From positions 162,941,129 through 163,005,128 of the forward strand of contig OU015499.1 in the NCBI GenBank assembly GCA_907164885.2: 64,000 nt of DNA, given 5' to 3'. Under the pieces are notes generated by a model. It was not told the DNA's origin, made no database searches, and was given only the letters and a program-made list of their open reading frames with translations. Shown piece after piece: positions 10,986 to 24,019 of the stretch. This stretch comes from Dolomedes plantarius (lineage: Eukaryota; Arthropoda; Arachnida; Araneae; Dolomedidae). Within the stretch, counting starts at the first letter, position 1. Every line of letters starts with the position of its first letter. A program made the position numbers and the translations under genes.

Positions 10986-11547
10986 CCCTTCAGCAGGCAC
11001 ACGTGGCACAAAGTGCAACGTCTCTTTCAACCTTGATTATTCCTTTTGTAATAAACTTTTCTTTTGAAATTGAAAATAATAATTGTGAGTTTTATGAGAA
11101 GATATAAAATGTTGATAATGTTCAGATATATTTATAATTTAAGGCCAAAGAATGCAGATAGAATCGCCTTATTTCAAAACTGTCCGGTTTGTTGGATCTA
11201 AGGATAACTTGCAAATGGATTCCTATTATGTCCAGAAACCTAAAAAACAATGAGATTGTCTATCTTCATGATATGTGGGATACCATGTGATAGCTGCACA
11301 TTGGATCGACTCCATCAACTCCTGCTTTTGCCGTATTGTAATCCAGTATAATCGCTGGTTTACCATGGTTAAATCACATCTAACTATGAATGGAAAAGAA
11401 TACATGGGTCAGAAAATCAGACCTGCATTAGAAAGGGTGTAACTGTAAATGGAAACTGCTTAGAACATTCAAACCTTACGTGTAAAAACAAACCCTTCAA
11501 AATTGCGAAAATGTTGCACTTTGTACACTGGCGTACCCGCTGAAGGG
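10986..11547. mobile_element. piggyBac-like non-autonomous element
   Basis: TTAA occurs on both sides (10982-10985 and 11548-11551). The terminal repeats are CCCTTCAGCAGGCACACGTG and, inverted, GTACCCGCTGAAGGG. Subterminal AAAGTGCAAC/GTTGCACTTT also pair. TTAA target sites with CCCTTC-type ends are typical of piggyBac-related elements. At 562 bp it has no open transposase frame. Confidence 0.85.
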
Positions 11548-11811
11548 TTAACTTATATCCAAGTATAATTAATTAATATTTTTTTTAAAAAATAAGTATA
11601 TCCACTCATGTTTTTAATTTTTGTTTTTCCTGTGATGTCTTATAAATTTAATCTATATTCTTTTGTAAGATGTAAAGACCGCTGTGCAAAATATCCGTCC
11701 TAGTAGATAGTTCTTTCTCATGGGGGTTTTCTGTAAACAAATTCTTCCTTCGTCTCTCCCCAATATAACTCATTATTGGAAATCCAACATGAATGTGTTG
11801 TTTTATTTCAG

Positions 11812-11977
11812 ACAAATCAGTTCCAGCGTGAAATATAAACAGAGCTATCATGCTCCCATGATTAGTTCTGTGAGTTCATTTCCACCTCATCCACAGACAA
11901 TTGAATCCAGCGCTCCTACTGCTTCTTCAGCCACTAAGGAGTTAGATGACCTTATGGCTTCCCTTTCTGACTTTAAG
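11812..11977 (+). CDS. Pax: Paxillin, LD4 exon
   Basis: The acceptor is TTTATTTCAG (11802-11811) and the donor is GTATTT (11978). It enters in phase 2, completing a Gln codon, and exits in phase 0. It encodes a Ser/Pro-rich linker and ends with ATKELDDLMASLSDFK, which closely matches the vertebrate LD4 motif known to bind FAK and GIT/PKL. The LD4 motif ends exactly at the exon boundary. Confidence 0.95.
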
Positions 11978-13302
11978 GTATTTGGTACACATTAAATAAT
12001 TTTCCTGGATATTATTTTAAAGTACTAGAAGATTGTTTTCATTTGTCAAAACTTAGGAATATTTAATCATAATTAGTTATTTTATACTAATTAATTTTAA
12101 TTAAGCATTTTTTAAATCTAATTAAATAATTTTTTAGAAATTTTAGATTTTTAATCATTGCATTTAGAAATAATCAAAACTTCAGTTCCTTGTTATTTTT
12201 TAAAAAATTTCATTGATTATACTATGTTATAGTAAGTGTAATTTATGGATGTGTTAATAGTAGTTTTTAATTCTTTTTTATAAAAATTAAATTGTTACCT
12301 TCATTTTCAAAGTTTACTATTAATATTATATTTTAAATATATCTGGTTATGATTAATAGTTAATAATTACAATTTTTTTCTAACCATTTTATAATTAAAA
12401 TTATTCTGTCTAATTTAATAATCCTCTTAAGTTTATTTCTGAAAAAGATTAAAAATAAGATGTTTTACAATCTTCATCAATAACTGAACTAATTTACTTG
12501 TGTTCTGAATTTCTGTACTGTAGATATTTTTTTTTTACTCTACTTGCACTGAATATGTCAAAATTCAACTTATATATATATATACTTTAAATGTTTTCAT
12601 AATTTGTTAATTTAAATATCTTAAAAAGTTTAATATTTTATCATTTACATAACACTATTTCTAACATTAGAAATTAAAGTTTCTTCTAAACAAACAAAAA
12701 GAATGATGAAGGTGGTTTTGTAACTCTTGGAATGGGATTCATTCTTAATTTTCTTTATCCAATTGTTTTGCTCTCTATTTATAAGTTAGAGAAGATGTTG
12801 GTTTATAAATATCTTTTATTCATATATTTCTTTTTGTTCTATTTTTATAACATCAGCAGAATTGTTTGTTTATATATTTTATAAAGTTTGTTTGTATATT
12901 TCTTTTACTCATATATTTCTAAATACATATTATTTTTAAAAAAAATTTCTGCTTCTTCACCTTCATCAATTGACTTTATCACTTTATTTATAACTTTAAA
13001 AATTGCATCAGGTTTTTTTCATTCTAAAAATGACATAATTTTTAAAAATGTTTTTTTTTTTTCCATTTTAATATTTATTGTAATATGTTTCTGTTCATTA
13101 AAATGTTTGCTCTAAATATTAGTTTCTATGCACGTAATGTATATTATGTATTAATGAAAAATCTTTCAGCAGTACTAAAATTTTATATGTACAACATTAA
13201 AATATCTTATTTGTGTGTTATAAAATTTATAAAATCCTATCTGTATAATGTTAAAATTTTTATACTTTCATTATTAAAAATATTTTATCTTTCCAGTGAT
13301 AA

Positions 13303-13590
13303 AAATACTTCATTTTAGTGTAGGATATTTTTTGATATTCATTTGGATTAAGATTTAAAAATATCTTATTTTTGCAATACTTCATTTTAGGATAGGATAT
13401 TTTTGAATATTAATGAATAAAGATTTAAAAATATCTTATTTTTGAAATACTTCATTTTAGTGTAGGATATTTTTAAATATTCATGGATTAAGTTTTAAAA
13501 ATATCTTATTTTCGCAATACATCATTTTAAGGTAGGATATTTTTTAGTATTAATGAATTAAAATTAAAAATATCTTGTTTTCACAATATT
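13303..13590. repeat. Tandem repeat, ~72-bp period, 4 copies
   Basis: AATACTTCATTTTAG recurs at about 13304, 13377, 13447 and, as AATACATCATTTTAA, 13518. Each is followed by GTAGGATATTTTT and then AAAAATATCTTATTTT. Copies are 80-90 percent alike by eye. It sits inside the 2.2 kb intron between the LD4 and LD5 exons. The rest of 11978-13302 is AT-rich and shows nothing else. Confidence 0.85.
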
Positions 13591-13724
13591 CCACTGGCTT
13601 ATTTGGATGAAGCAAATTAATGTTAATTGAAGCATATTTGTGCTCTAATTTAAATATGCATGTGTTTTGTTTTGATTCTAAATGTGATTTATTTTGCTCC
13701 ATCAGCCAAGTGGTTTACATATTT

Positions 13725-13950
13725 ATGGAAACCCGGGTGAAAGAGTGGGTGTGTTAGCACATGCTCTGTGGCATCTCTCTGCCAGGACCCGGTTCTTAAA
13801 ATAGCCCCAACATGTGGCTAAGAAAGTGCTCCCTGTCAAGCCACCCACTCCAACTCCTCAAAATAGCCCCCATCATACTTTGAGGAGCGATGTAGGGCAC
13901 TTCCCTTAATTTGGGGCTCTCTCTGCTCCCTGCCAATCCTGCCCTTTTCA
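13725..13950. other. G+C-richer intronic block, unassigned
   Basis: This block contrasts with the AT-rich intron around it. It has two related phrases (TTCTTAAAATAGCCCCAACA and CCTCAAAATAGCCCCCATCA) and CTCCCTGYCAA twice. It may be a transposon remnant. No splice-bounded exon with paxillin features was found. Confidence 0.3.
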
Positions 13951-14184
13951 GTCAACTTGTAACTAAACTTGCCGAATCACAGCTCTCGTACTGGGTGTTG
14001 ATGGGAGGATGATAAAGAAAAATTGAGAGTTTTCCCACAATTCTTGGGGGGTCCCAGCATTTCCGACTGCTACCTTCAATACATTTTTTCTCATGCTACT
14101 GTTGGAGTAGCAACCACATGTGTGTGCAATAAGTTGTATGTTTTTCGAGTGTCTTCCTTGAGTTTTGTTTGTTGCATTTTGTAG

Positions 14185-14382
14185 CACACACAGCCCAACA
14201 AGATTTCTGAAGCACAATACGCTAAGCCTAATAAGGTGAGCAAGTCACCGACTAGCACCACCAAGGGTGTGGATCAGTTGGATTCTATGCTTGGGACTCT
14301 ACAATCAGACATGAGTAAACAAGGTGTCAACACTAGCCCAAAAGGCCACTGCACTGCTTGTAATAAGCCAATTGTTGGACAA
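14185..14382 (+). CDS. Pax: Paxillin, LD5 and start of LIM1
   Basis: The acceptor is TTTGTAG (14178-14184) and the donor is GTAAGT (14383); both phases are 0. It encodes [17 protein letters not shown], then [19 protein letters not shown] (LD5), then [14 protein letters not shown], the first zinc-binding Cys pair of LIM1. Vertebrate paxillin has the same order and nearly the same LD5 core (LDSMLGSLQSDL). An alternative downstream acceptor would remove only the variable linker, so the start is slightly less certain than the rest. Confidence 0.93.
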
Positions 14383-17300
14383 GTAAGTTCCCTTTCTTTT
14401 CACTTCTCTATGAAAAGACAAACTATGTACCTTAATTTAAATCAAATCCTTCATTTTAAAACAGGGAAAAAGAGTTCCCTCTTAAAAAAATCATTTTGTG
14501 TGTTTTTTTCTTATGTCTCTTGATTTAAGTTGAGTTAATACAAACTGTGGTTGTTTAAGTACAAAACCTACTCTGATAATGAAAAGAAAATTCAGTAGGG
14601 AAAAAGCTTCCTAAAGTGCATCATAAACATTTATTTTTCTTTGAAAAATATTTCATTGGTAATGAACTTTTGTGTGATTCTCTCAGGCAATTAAGTTATT
14701 TAATGGTAGGGAACTGCTTCAATTATTTGTCTGCGTAATGTATTTTAAAAGGGAAAAATTTTGGGATATCTTGTAAATTTCCTAATCAAGAAAATTTTGC
14801 AGCCATAACTGGAATTCTCATATATGTTTTGAGTGTAAGAAATTAAAATACACTACAGACAGGTACTATATACAATCTTAAGAAAGGGAAATTTTTTAGT
14901 GCAAGGGGAGCCCCTTCATTTGTTGTTTTAACATTTTGTGGGATTTCAAAACATTTTAATTTTATTATTTGCTACTCGACTTTTATTACATTTTCTCATA
15001 TTAGTGTAAAGTTAAAAGTAGTAAAATAACTAAAGGTGTTCATTAGTTATAAGTGATTGGTTTTTAAAACATACTTGGTTCAAAACAAAATTATCAGCAC
15101 AATATAATCACTTTAATATAGCTTTTTTTTTTCTCAGCGAGTTTATTTTTCAATATACCTTAAATTAAATGAAAAAAATTAACAAAAAATGTGTGCACAA
15201 AATTTTCATAATTGGTACATTATTAACTATTATGTGTATTCAAAATAAATACATCAGAGTTAGCTGGGAATCCTGTGTTAAGAAAAATTGATTAAATATC
15301 ATGTTATTAGTATATGTATAACACATTGTTGACATACTGTCAAGAGTACAGCCTTAATTCCTAAATATTTCTAGAAATTATTTAACACATTTTTGAATAA
15401 ATTCAAGATTGTTTAAAAACATTTTTGATAAGTAGAAGTGAACTTGAACTGCCATTTCTCACCAACAGTGTGGTAAGATTTATTTTGACTGAATAAATTA
15501 ATTATTGCATGGGTTGAAAGTGTACTCCCCCCAAAATAAATATCTTTAGTCCAATCTTAACTTTATTGTGGTTTGCTTCTGTGTAGAAAAAGAAAAGGTT
15601 TTAGTGAAAAGTTTTCTTATTGTATGGATAAATGTGTGTTTCAAAATAAAAATTAAAATCTTTTATTTTCTACATTTGCATATTTTTCTTCTATAAAAGT
15701 TTTTTAGGCAGTTTAGACTATGAGAAATTGTAGAAAAGTATATATGTAATGCTTGTGGACCCTAAAAGAACCCTAAAATTAAATATGTTTATTTTTTTAC
15801 ATCAAATATTAAATTTTATAAAATTGTTAACTGTAAATATAATTTTATAAATAATAATATAGAGTTTGCTCTGTTAGTTCATTAGTTAAAAGTGGGTAAT
15901 GTGTTGAATTAGCTATACTAACAATCAAAAATATGATTTCACTGAGGTATTTCCATTAAATTCTATCATGTATAAGTACTTAGATAATTATTGTTCAGAT
16001 CTCTGATTTTACTATAATTCAGAGTAATGTATCAAGAGACATAGATATTCCTTTAGAAACTTATATATATTCAAAACTGATAATTTTGTGCACACTGACA
16101 TTTATTATATTTATAATATAATACCAGAATATATAAATACATAAAATATAACCAATTTCTCCAAAGTCTAGTTATTACTCTTTACTTTTTCAATCAGATT
16201 TACATTTAAAAAGTTTCAATTGGTATTCTAGACCACATAAAAGCAGAGCAAAATATGTTTGACAATGTATATATATATATATATGTGCAAAACTGTGTTA
16301 ACTAATGAAAGAGTAGGCTCAATGCAATTCTTGATGTATAATTTAGGTGCCTGAAATGAATGTCCCATTGATTTTTTATAACTTTATAAATGATACGCAA
16401 GTTTATATCTTTTTCTTGAAGGAATTTTAAGATAACATGAAATATAGCAGATATGGCACAAACTAGCAATTCTTAATATTTTATATCTATAATCTAACCT
16501 GGACCAATCAAATTCTAGTGCTTTGTAGTTTTAACATCTTAAGCTTTGTCCTCTATCTGCCATTGCATCTATTTTTGAGGAAGAAAAAATATTTTTTATG
16601 TGAAGTTATTGTTACTATGTACTAAACCAAAATTATTCATTCTTCAATTGTAGGTGAAAAAAAAAAGTTTGTCATCTGTTAACTGTGTTTCATTTTCAAT
16701 TTGGTAAAACAATGTCCATTCTGGCTTTTAAAAATGCTCAAAATGACTTTTAGGAATAAATATCAAATTAATATGGATTAGCACATGATATATTTTTTTC
16801 TCATCACAGTGAGAGAATGGACTATCATAACAATGTTTTAAAATTAGGTTATATGAGTATTTTAAGTATTGAAAAAAAATTGAAAATATTAAGTAAATTT
16901 TTAACTTTATGAAACATGTTAATTTTAAGCTTCTTCAGAGATTTGAAACTAAGGCTTTCTGAAAGATTGTTGACTATTATCTATTGTATATTTCTGGTTT
17001 AAAACTTGAATACTTACTTTTTAAGTATAATTTTAGCATTTAAAGTAAGGAAGCCATATGTTTTTTAGAAATGTTTATTTCTTAGAAATATATAGTTCTT
17101 TTGTTATTGACTCTTTGTTTTTCTAGATTTTTTAAAAGCATAAAGTGTTTTGTCAGAGCTGAAAGTATGCTATAATATTTATAGTAAATTAAGCAAAATC
17201 CAGATATTTTCATCTTGTATAAGTAGAGGTTTCAAATAATATTTTTTGTTTTAGAGCTTTAGTACTGCATGCTTTGTTTTATAATTTAATGTTGCTTGAA

Positions 17301-19066
17301 ATTATTTACTAATAGTTAATTAATAGTATTACCTTAATCTAAATGAACATTTTAAAAAGTTGTCCATTTGAAAGGAAATTTATGAAAATTCTGAACTAAT
17401 GAGCTTTTAAAATTAAAGAACTTTGGAGTATATCTAGGAGAAAGGTACAAGGTTTATTTTATGTAGTTTAGTTAAATTTACCAATTTAATTTTGTGAAAG
17501 TAATGACCTCTCAAATAATGACCTCATCTTGTAAAAAAATCATATTACATGCGAAAGCTAGATTTTATATATCTAGAGAACTGTGAGACAATATTTATGT
17601 TTTTGATGCATAAATAAGGGTTTTTTTTAATTGGGTGGTTTTAAATATTTACTATCGAAATGAATAAGCTAAGAATGTACAAGAAAGACCTCTCCTGTGT
17701 ACTTTTCCCCCTAAGTATTATAAATGGTTATTCCTTCATTGTAATACTGAAGTCAATTATGTTTATAATCTATTTTTAATCTCTTTCAAAAATGCTAAGA
17801 AATTTATTAGTTAGTGTTATTGGTATTACAGAGGTATTTCACTGAATATTAAAATATCAGTAATTCATTACCTTGTGATATGGATTTCAACGATTCTTCA
17901 CTCTTGAAACAGCAATTTAAAAATCCTTAATTTCTATTTTTACCTAAGAAAGCAAGTCATATGATGGGTCACTAGTTCTTATAAGACTTATAACTAAAGA
18001 AAAAATTAGTGATAAATTACTGAATGTTAAACATTTTTTTGAAGCGAAATTATAAGAATGAGTAGAAGCAACGTGTATAAAAGGGTAAAAGAATGTTAAA
18101 GATTCATCATGTTAAACTCAATGATTCAGGCGCAAAGGGCCTAAAATATTTTATGCAAAGAATGATTGACCTGTGTATATGGGTGTATAAATTAATTTTA
18201 CATTGTACGGTAAATTAATTTGTATAAAGGCTATTTTATTTTTAGTTTCCTATGAAACAAAATTGTCACAGCACTTCTTTTCTTTACTGTTCAACTGAGC
18301 ACTTAAGCATTATTATTTTATAGACTATGTGCATATCCTTCTTTTTTATTTTTGGATATATGATAAATTCCTTTTCACAAATCAAAAATTGAAAAAAAAA
18401 TATGTAAAATGAGTTAATTTTCTAATGAAATTTGGTGTGGTTGAGTATGAAATGAGAACTTATTCTGTGTACATTATTTTTCATCTTGAAAAGGTTAAAT
18501 TTAAGTAAAAGTCAGTTCAGTAACTATGTACTGAATTTTATTTTATTTATTTATTTATTATTTATTTTTTTTTTAGCCTTGAAATCAGTGTTTGAGATTT
18601 AATCTTAAAATGTATTGAAAGCTCATCAGTACCTGTGATAATTTGTACCTTGTAATATTTTGCATACGACCAATGATATGCTTTTTTTTTTTTGTTAAAG
18701 GGCTGTGTAAAGAATAATTTTTTTTAAGTTTAAAGGGGGGAAAACATTCTTTGTACCTTAGTCATATTGTAAGTATTTCTTAATAACTGCCTCATCTTGA
18801 GGCATTTGTTCCTGCTTTGTGAGTAAATGTTGATTTATTGCTGTGTATTAATTATATGCATACTTTTCCATACAAATGACTGCAGTTTGAATATAGAACA
18901 CGAATATATTTACTCTTCTTATAATAATGCCTATTCATTAGAATATTATTCTACTAATTTTTTTTTATGTTGCATGAGTTTTATCAATGTAATTTAAATC
19001 TTTCATTTTGACAGTTAGAGAAATATATTTACTTAAAATTTAATACTAATATAGTCAAGGTCTTAA

Positions 19067-19121
<55 letters not shown>

Positions 19122-19694
19122 CCTTTTATACACAAAAACTAAAAGAAAACTGAATTAGTGTCGAAATAATATTTTTAAATTGAATTTCTACTGAGGGGGA
19201 CACATTATTTTAACTCTTTTAGCCATTTTTCTGCATAATTTATCCTGCTGTATCTTAACTACTGTTTTGTATATTTATGAAAAAAATCTCTTTTTGGATC
19301 GAATGAATAGAAAACTGAATATATTGTAGCAATTTTTCAGTTTTGCAGTGATTTCTTTGAATACAGAGTATCAGTGGAAATGAAAGTTTATTTGATATCC
19401 TGTTTCATATCTTAATTTGCTTCTTTAAAAGTAAAACAAAACTCTAAAAATATTCATTTCAAGATTTAAAATCTGCACCAAGGTGGTATTGATTCAATTA
19501 TTTGTTCTTCCTCTGTTAAAAGTCACCAAGGTATTGCTAGATTACTGGTTTTATTTAAATGTTTGGTGAACTGGAAAAAAAGCAGAAATGCAGTATCTTA
19601 TTATTTGAAGATGTTCCCTTTCAGTTATTACACTTGTATTAGTTGTTTGCTATAGTTTCTTTAACGTTCATAGGAAATGATTTGTATAGTTTTT
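14383..19694. other. AT-rich intron, no recognisable feature
   Basis: This is most of the ~6.0 kb intron between the LD5/LIM1 and LIM1/LIM2 exons. It is strongly AT-rich with homopolymer runs, short (TA)n at about 16268-16283 and a (TA)n tract at 19070-19119. No protein motif, inverted-repeat element or RNA gene could be recognised by eye. Confidence 0.6.
19070..19119. repeat. (TA)n microsatellite
   Basis: About 25 uninterrupted TA dinucleotide units. Similar tracts occur at 26029-26052, 52821-52868 and 63774-63808. Confidence 0.98.
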
Positions 19695-19698
19695 TTAA

Positions 19699-20335
19699 TG
19701 CTTAGACCGTTACGAATCCCCCAGCATTATGGATGCACTGATCTGGATTTTCCAATGTTTAGCATGTTACAAACACGTTTAATGCTTTCTAAATTGATTT
19801 TTTCATCCATCAATAGATGGCAGCACTTTAATAGCATTCGAATACAATTTCTCCTGATAAGAAGTAGATTTTTAGATTATTTTTAAAATACATGCAGTAT
19901 AAAATGACGGGAGTTTGGGGTTTTCAAAAGCTAAAGGCTATTCAAACTGACATTTCAAGTGATTTCAAGAGTGATAGTCAGATTTATTTGATGACAAAAG
20001 TGATAAAAAACAATAGTGAACTAAGTGATAAATAGACTATATGGTATAAAGACTGTGAGGTGGGTTTATGTTTATCACCTTGCTTTAAAATATATCATAC
20101 TATAAGAAATTTATGACCCAAAAAATCTGTACATTATATAAATATATATATATATTCTTAAAAATTTTATGTTTCACTTATTTTGTGCTGTTTATTTTGA
20201 TTTAAATAACTTAACTGTATAGAACTCGCATTTTTGAACATCCCTTTAAAACGTGCATCCTCCAAAATGCGCTACCAAAAAAATAACCCAACACTGGGGT
20301 AAGAACCAGAAGGCGAAAACTCAATGGTCTAAGGG
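19699..20335. mobile_element. Diverged piggyBac-like element next to splice site
   Basis: TTAA at 19695-19698 is followed by TGCTTAGACCGTTA. The right side reads AATGGTCTAAGGG then TTAA at 20336-20339, so the ends pair as imperfect inverted repeats of about 15 bases. The interior is AT-rich. It has an ATAGATGGCAGCACTTT motif at about 19813 but no transposase. The right end lies only 48 bases before the LIM1 exon acceptor at 20386. Confidence 0.55.
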
Positions 20336-20386
20336 TTAATGTAATCTTTTTATTGTATAATGCATTAATTCTATTACCTCTTTCAG

Positions 20387-20560
20387 GTTGTAACTGCTTT
20401 GGGTAAAACATGGCATAAAGAACATTTTGTTTGTGGTCATTGCCATCAAGAATTGGGAACAAAGAACTTCTTTGAAAGAGATGGTGTTCCTTATTGTGAA
20501 ACTGATTATCACAACATATTTTCTCCAAAATGTGCATATTGTAATGCTGCTATCCTAGGA
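20387..20560 (+). CDS. Pax: Paxillin, LIM1 body and start of LIM2
   Basis: The acceptor is CCTCTTTCAG and the donor is GTAAGT (20561); phase 0 on both sides. It encodes [19 protein letters not shown], then [15 protein letters not shown]. These supply the His-x2-Cys, Cys-x2-Cys and Cys-x2-Asp ligands of LIM1. [10 protein letters not shown] follows as the first half of LIM2. All expected zinc ligands are present. LIM1 is split after the first Cys pair. Confidence 0.95.
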
Positions 20561-21221
20561 GTAAGTGTTTTTTTTTTACGTTTTCTTATGTTTCATGAAC
20601 AGATTATAAAATGTTTATATTCTAGAATATGTAGTAATTTAGAATGAATTCACATCCCTCTTTTTCAAAATGGGTTGAATTGGAGCCATGGGGAAATAAT
20701 GCGTAATATGTATTCACACTCTGTCACAGAGATGACCTTTGTTTCAACTAATTTACACATTTAAGAACAAGGTTCTTTTATGGTCTGAAATTATGAAATC
20801 ACCCTTTGTTTATCTCTAAGCATAGCTAAAAAGACTCCTTTAAAAGTTGAGAGTCAATACACTTTTGAGAAAAACTGAAAATGTACTACTTATTGAAGAA
20901 TAAAAAAAGCTACTGTTTTTTAGAATATTAGTGTAATCCTTTATGTTCCCATTATTACTATAATAATGGAGTTTGTACTACGGTTATGTTATGTGTATTT
21001 ATTTTTGTATTTTAAGGTATCTGCCTATGTTTGGAGCACTTTTTTTACAAAAATATACAGTATTGATTAGATACATATTTTTATGGGATATAAAATCAAG
21101 AAAACAAATATAATTTTAGAAAAATTTGATGACGTTTTAAAATAGAGGAAATTTTTTACTAGTTTTTAGTACAATTGAGTGCTAATGCTAGAGACTTTGC
21201 ACTCCATTCAAATTAATATAC

Positions 21222-21605
21222 AGGGTTATCAGGAAAGAATCATCCGATTACAAAATTTAATATTTTCCATAATTACAAACAGAAAATTATAATTAATATG
21301 TCATTGTAAAGGAAAAATGTTAATTTTTTTTTCACAGGTGTTCGATATGACTTCCTTTAGTCACCTGTATAATATTGCGATATGCCATTTCTTGCCAAAC
21401 ACGTTGTAATGTTTCACTATTAACTGTTTGTAGAGCATCACAAATATGTTGTTTAAGTTCAGGAAAACTTGTAGTCAAAGGTGGTATGAACATAAGATCT
21501 TTGATATATCCCAAAAGGACACGGGGATAAGTCCGGTGACCCAGGAGGGTAGCTGTGTAGGACCAAATCATTGGCTGTACTGTAACCAATTGGCTACACA
21601 TCAGC
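21222..21605 (-). pseudogene. Mariner-like transposase C-terminal remnant
   Basis: Minus-strand reading gives LGYIKDLMFIPPLTTSFPEL, then HICDALQTVNSETLQRVW. This matches the C-terminal tail, after the last catalytic Asp, of arthropod mariner-like transposases (family pattern LWGYVKDxVY...LKxxI). The left edge CAGGGTTATCAGGAAAGAAT follows TA at about 21220. No matching right end was found, so the copy is probably truncated. A related remnant with both ends is at 30029-30670. Confidence 0.65.
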
Positions 21606-21649
21606 GACCAATCAGCTAACTGGGTGATTAGATAATCACCCAGTCCTGT

Positions 21650-23070
21650 GTATTAATATCTCTAATTCCTTTCTATATTATAAGCAATTTTTAATAACAA
21701 TAATAGTGATAGTAATAATAGCTTCTTTTAATCCCTCTCATCTTTACTATATTTAATAATAGGATTTAATAAAAAGTGTGAAATGATTTGCTTCCCTTGG
21801 ATTCTGTAATTAAAGGGAGTAAAGTTAAAATTATTTCATCTATTTCAATCATAAAATACTTGGTTTTGTAATATTTATTTAGCATATTGTTTTACCATTT
21901 TATACTAGATTTCTAGGCTGATTTCCTGTATTCATTTGTAACGTGTAATGGTAATCAATACATTTGAATATCTTACTCATCTCCTGATTGTAACATTATT
22001 ATTTAGAATTTAAATAATTAAATATAAATGTTACTTAAGTTTTATTATAATTTATTTTTTGAAGCTGTATCATGATGAAATGATGAGACTTTAGGCTTGT
22101 CATTTTTTTAAAAGTATTTATGAATTTTCTATGTAGCCTACAGTAGATGATTTTTAAATATCTATACAAAATTTTACAATATTATAAATTTTATTGAATT
22201 TAAGTATTTCTCTCATGTTGTAATAATACTTTGACATTACTTAAAAGGATCTATACTTTCCAGAGCCGTTTGATTTTCATACAGCTTTATTTTTGGGGGT
22301 AATTCTTTTATTCTTGTGTATTTGAAATAAATTGAACTGCTTTAAATCTGATTCTCCTTTGATTTTGATGTCTTATTTTTTTTATCTTAATATTTACTCC
22401 ATGGGCTTTTGTAAGTGTTTTCTCTTGGTGTTTCAAAGTGTTTCGACTCATTTCAATAATCTAATGTTATTCCCTTGTGGAAAAATCTAACATAACTTCT
22501 CTTATACTCTATTGTTTTTTCTTTTTTTTCAAAAGCATCGTAAAAGGATGAGATAAAGAGTAGCAAATAGGATGTTAAGTATTGAACAGGCCGGTTGCCA
22601 AAGGTTATGAATGGCATTTGATAGTGTTTAATAAATTTTGTATCGGGGATATGGAAATAGTTTGCATGTAGTATTTATTGACACACTTTTCAGCTCACGC
22701 TACTGGTCATAGAGCCATGTTCAATGTGCTCTGCTATGAATTGAATCTGAAATCAGGACTAAACCAACATCTAAAATCATCAAATTAATTCAGTTCTCTG
22801 GTGGGTTTTTTTTTTTTTTTTTTTTTTTAAGTCATTAAATGATGGGATAGTTTGGCTTTAAAAATGCCTTATTTTATTTTTTAGTACATTAAAGAGAAAA
22901 TTTTTCATGTTCAATTAAAACTGTAGAACCTCAGTCAATAGTTTTTGGGAGGGCTGGCTGGTGGTTATGGTGGTATAATTCAGATTTTAATGCTGTGAAG
23001 CTGAAGAAGGTGTTTCAATTTATTTTATTTTTATACTCGCAAAAGGATACAAACCTTATATTATTGATAT
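21650..23070. other. AT-rich intron, nothing recognised
   Basis: This intronic stretch is AT-rich with poly-T at about 22808-22829. No gene, repeat boundary or RNA was recognised. Confidence 0.5.
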
Positions 23071-23071
23071 A

Positions 23072-23487
23072 CAATAAAACTTTGTTTATCCGGATCTCCA
23101 GATAATCTGGATCTGATTTGTAGATATTATTTTTATTTAATGTTCACATTATATAATAATTTTTAACTATGATAGCAAGAACGCCACTACAAGTATGCCA
23201 AAGAGTCACTTTTTAGTTTGATTCAATGTATAGTTCCTGTATAGATTGTACAACAAATTATGGTCATAAAATGCTTTTGTTGAGTTTAAGAAAGCTTTAC
23301 TATACACTAATTCTTTGTTAAGAAATGATATGAGAAGTTATTTTTATATTTTTTAATACAGTGTAATTTTGTTTCAAAACATAGTTTTTTCTCATAATAA
23401 ATGGTAAGTCTGCTTAGTGAAGGATTTTTTGCTTATTATCTGGATTGTCTATGGTCCCAGTTAGTCTGGATAAATGAGGTTTTGCTG
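23072..23487. mobile_element. pogo/Tigger-like MITE, 416 bp
   Basis: The left end CAATAAAACTTTGTTTATCC, then GGATC, pairs with the right end GTCTGGATAAATGAGGTTTT, then GCTG, as inverted repeats of about 24 bases with several mismatches. TA flanks both ends (23070-23071, 23488-23489). Internal GATAATCTGGAT and TATCTGGATTG also pair. It is non-coding. Confidence 0.75.
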
Positions 23488-24019
23488 TATGTATATGATG
23501 CATTTTCTCTTGCTTAGGGGGAGAGCAGTATAGATTTCCTGAGTGTCTTAAGGTGCTTGATTTCTTTTATCCCATTATAAATGTCTAAAATTTGCCGGGA
23601 AAAAACAAAATATGCTAAAATTTCTCTTAGTTTTCCATCCTAGAGAAAACGGCTGTTGTCCATGGGATGAAGACATTTAACTTTTATACTTTATAAGGTC
23701 CTAATTTTTCCTTTTAAAATCTTAACTAAGTATGCTGTGAATGGACTTGTCACAACATGGGAAAATCGGTGTTTGAAAACTATGTAGTTGGTCCAACACA
23801 GTTTACTTTAAAACTATGAAGAATGTTAAGTGTAGCATCTTTATAAGACCAGTTTTTAGGTAAAAGTCTATAGATACCAGTTTTTATGTAAAAGTCTATT
23901 TATTTATCTATACTCTTTCAAAAACATGAAAGGCTTTATTACATGCCATGTTGTTATGACTGGAGAATATCATGATGTAGTAATTATATTGTAATGGATG
24001 TAAGATTGGACCTAAATCA

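Noticed and set aside
12888..13318. Two + strand ORFs of about 75 codons rich in Phe, Ile, Tyr and Lys
   Set aside because: Composition of translated AT-rich intron; no splice or motif support.
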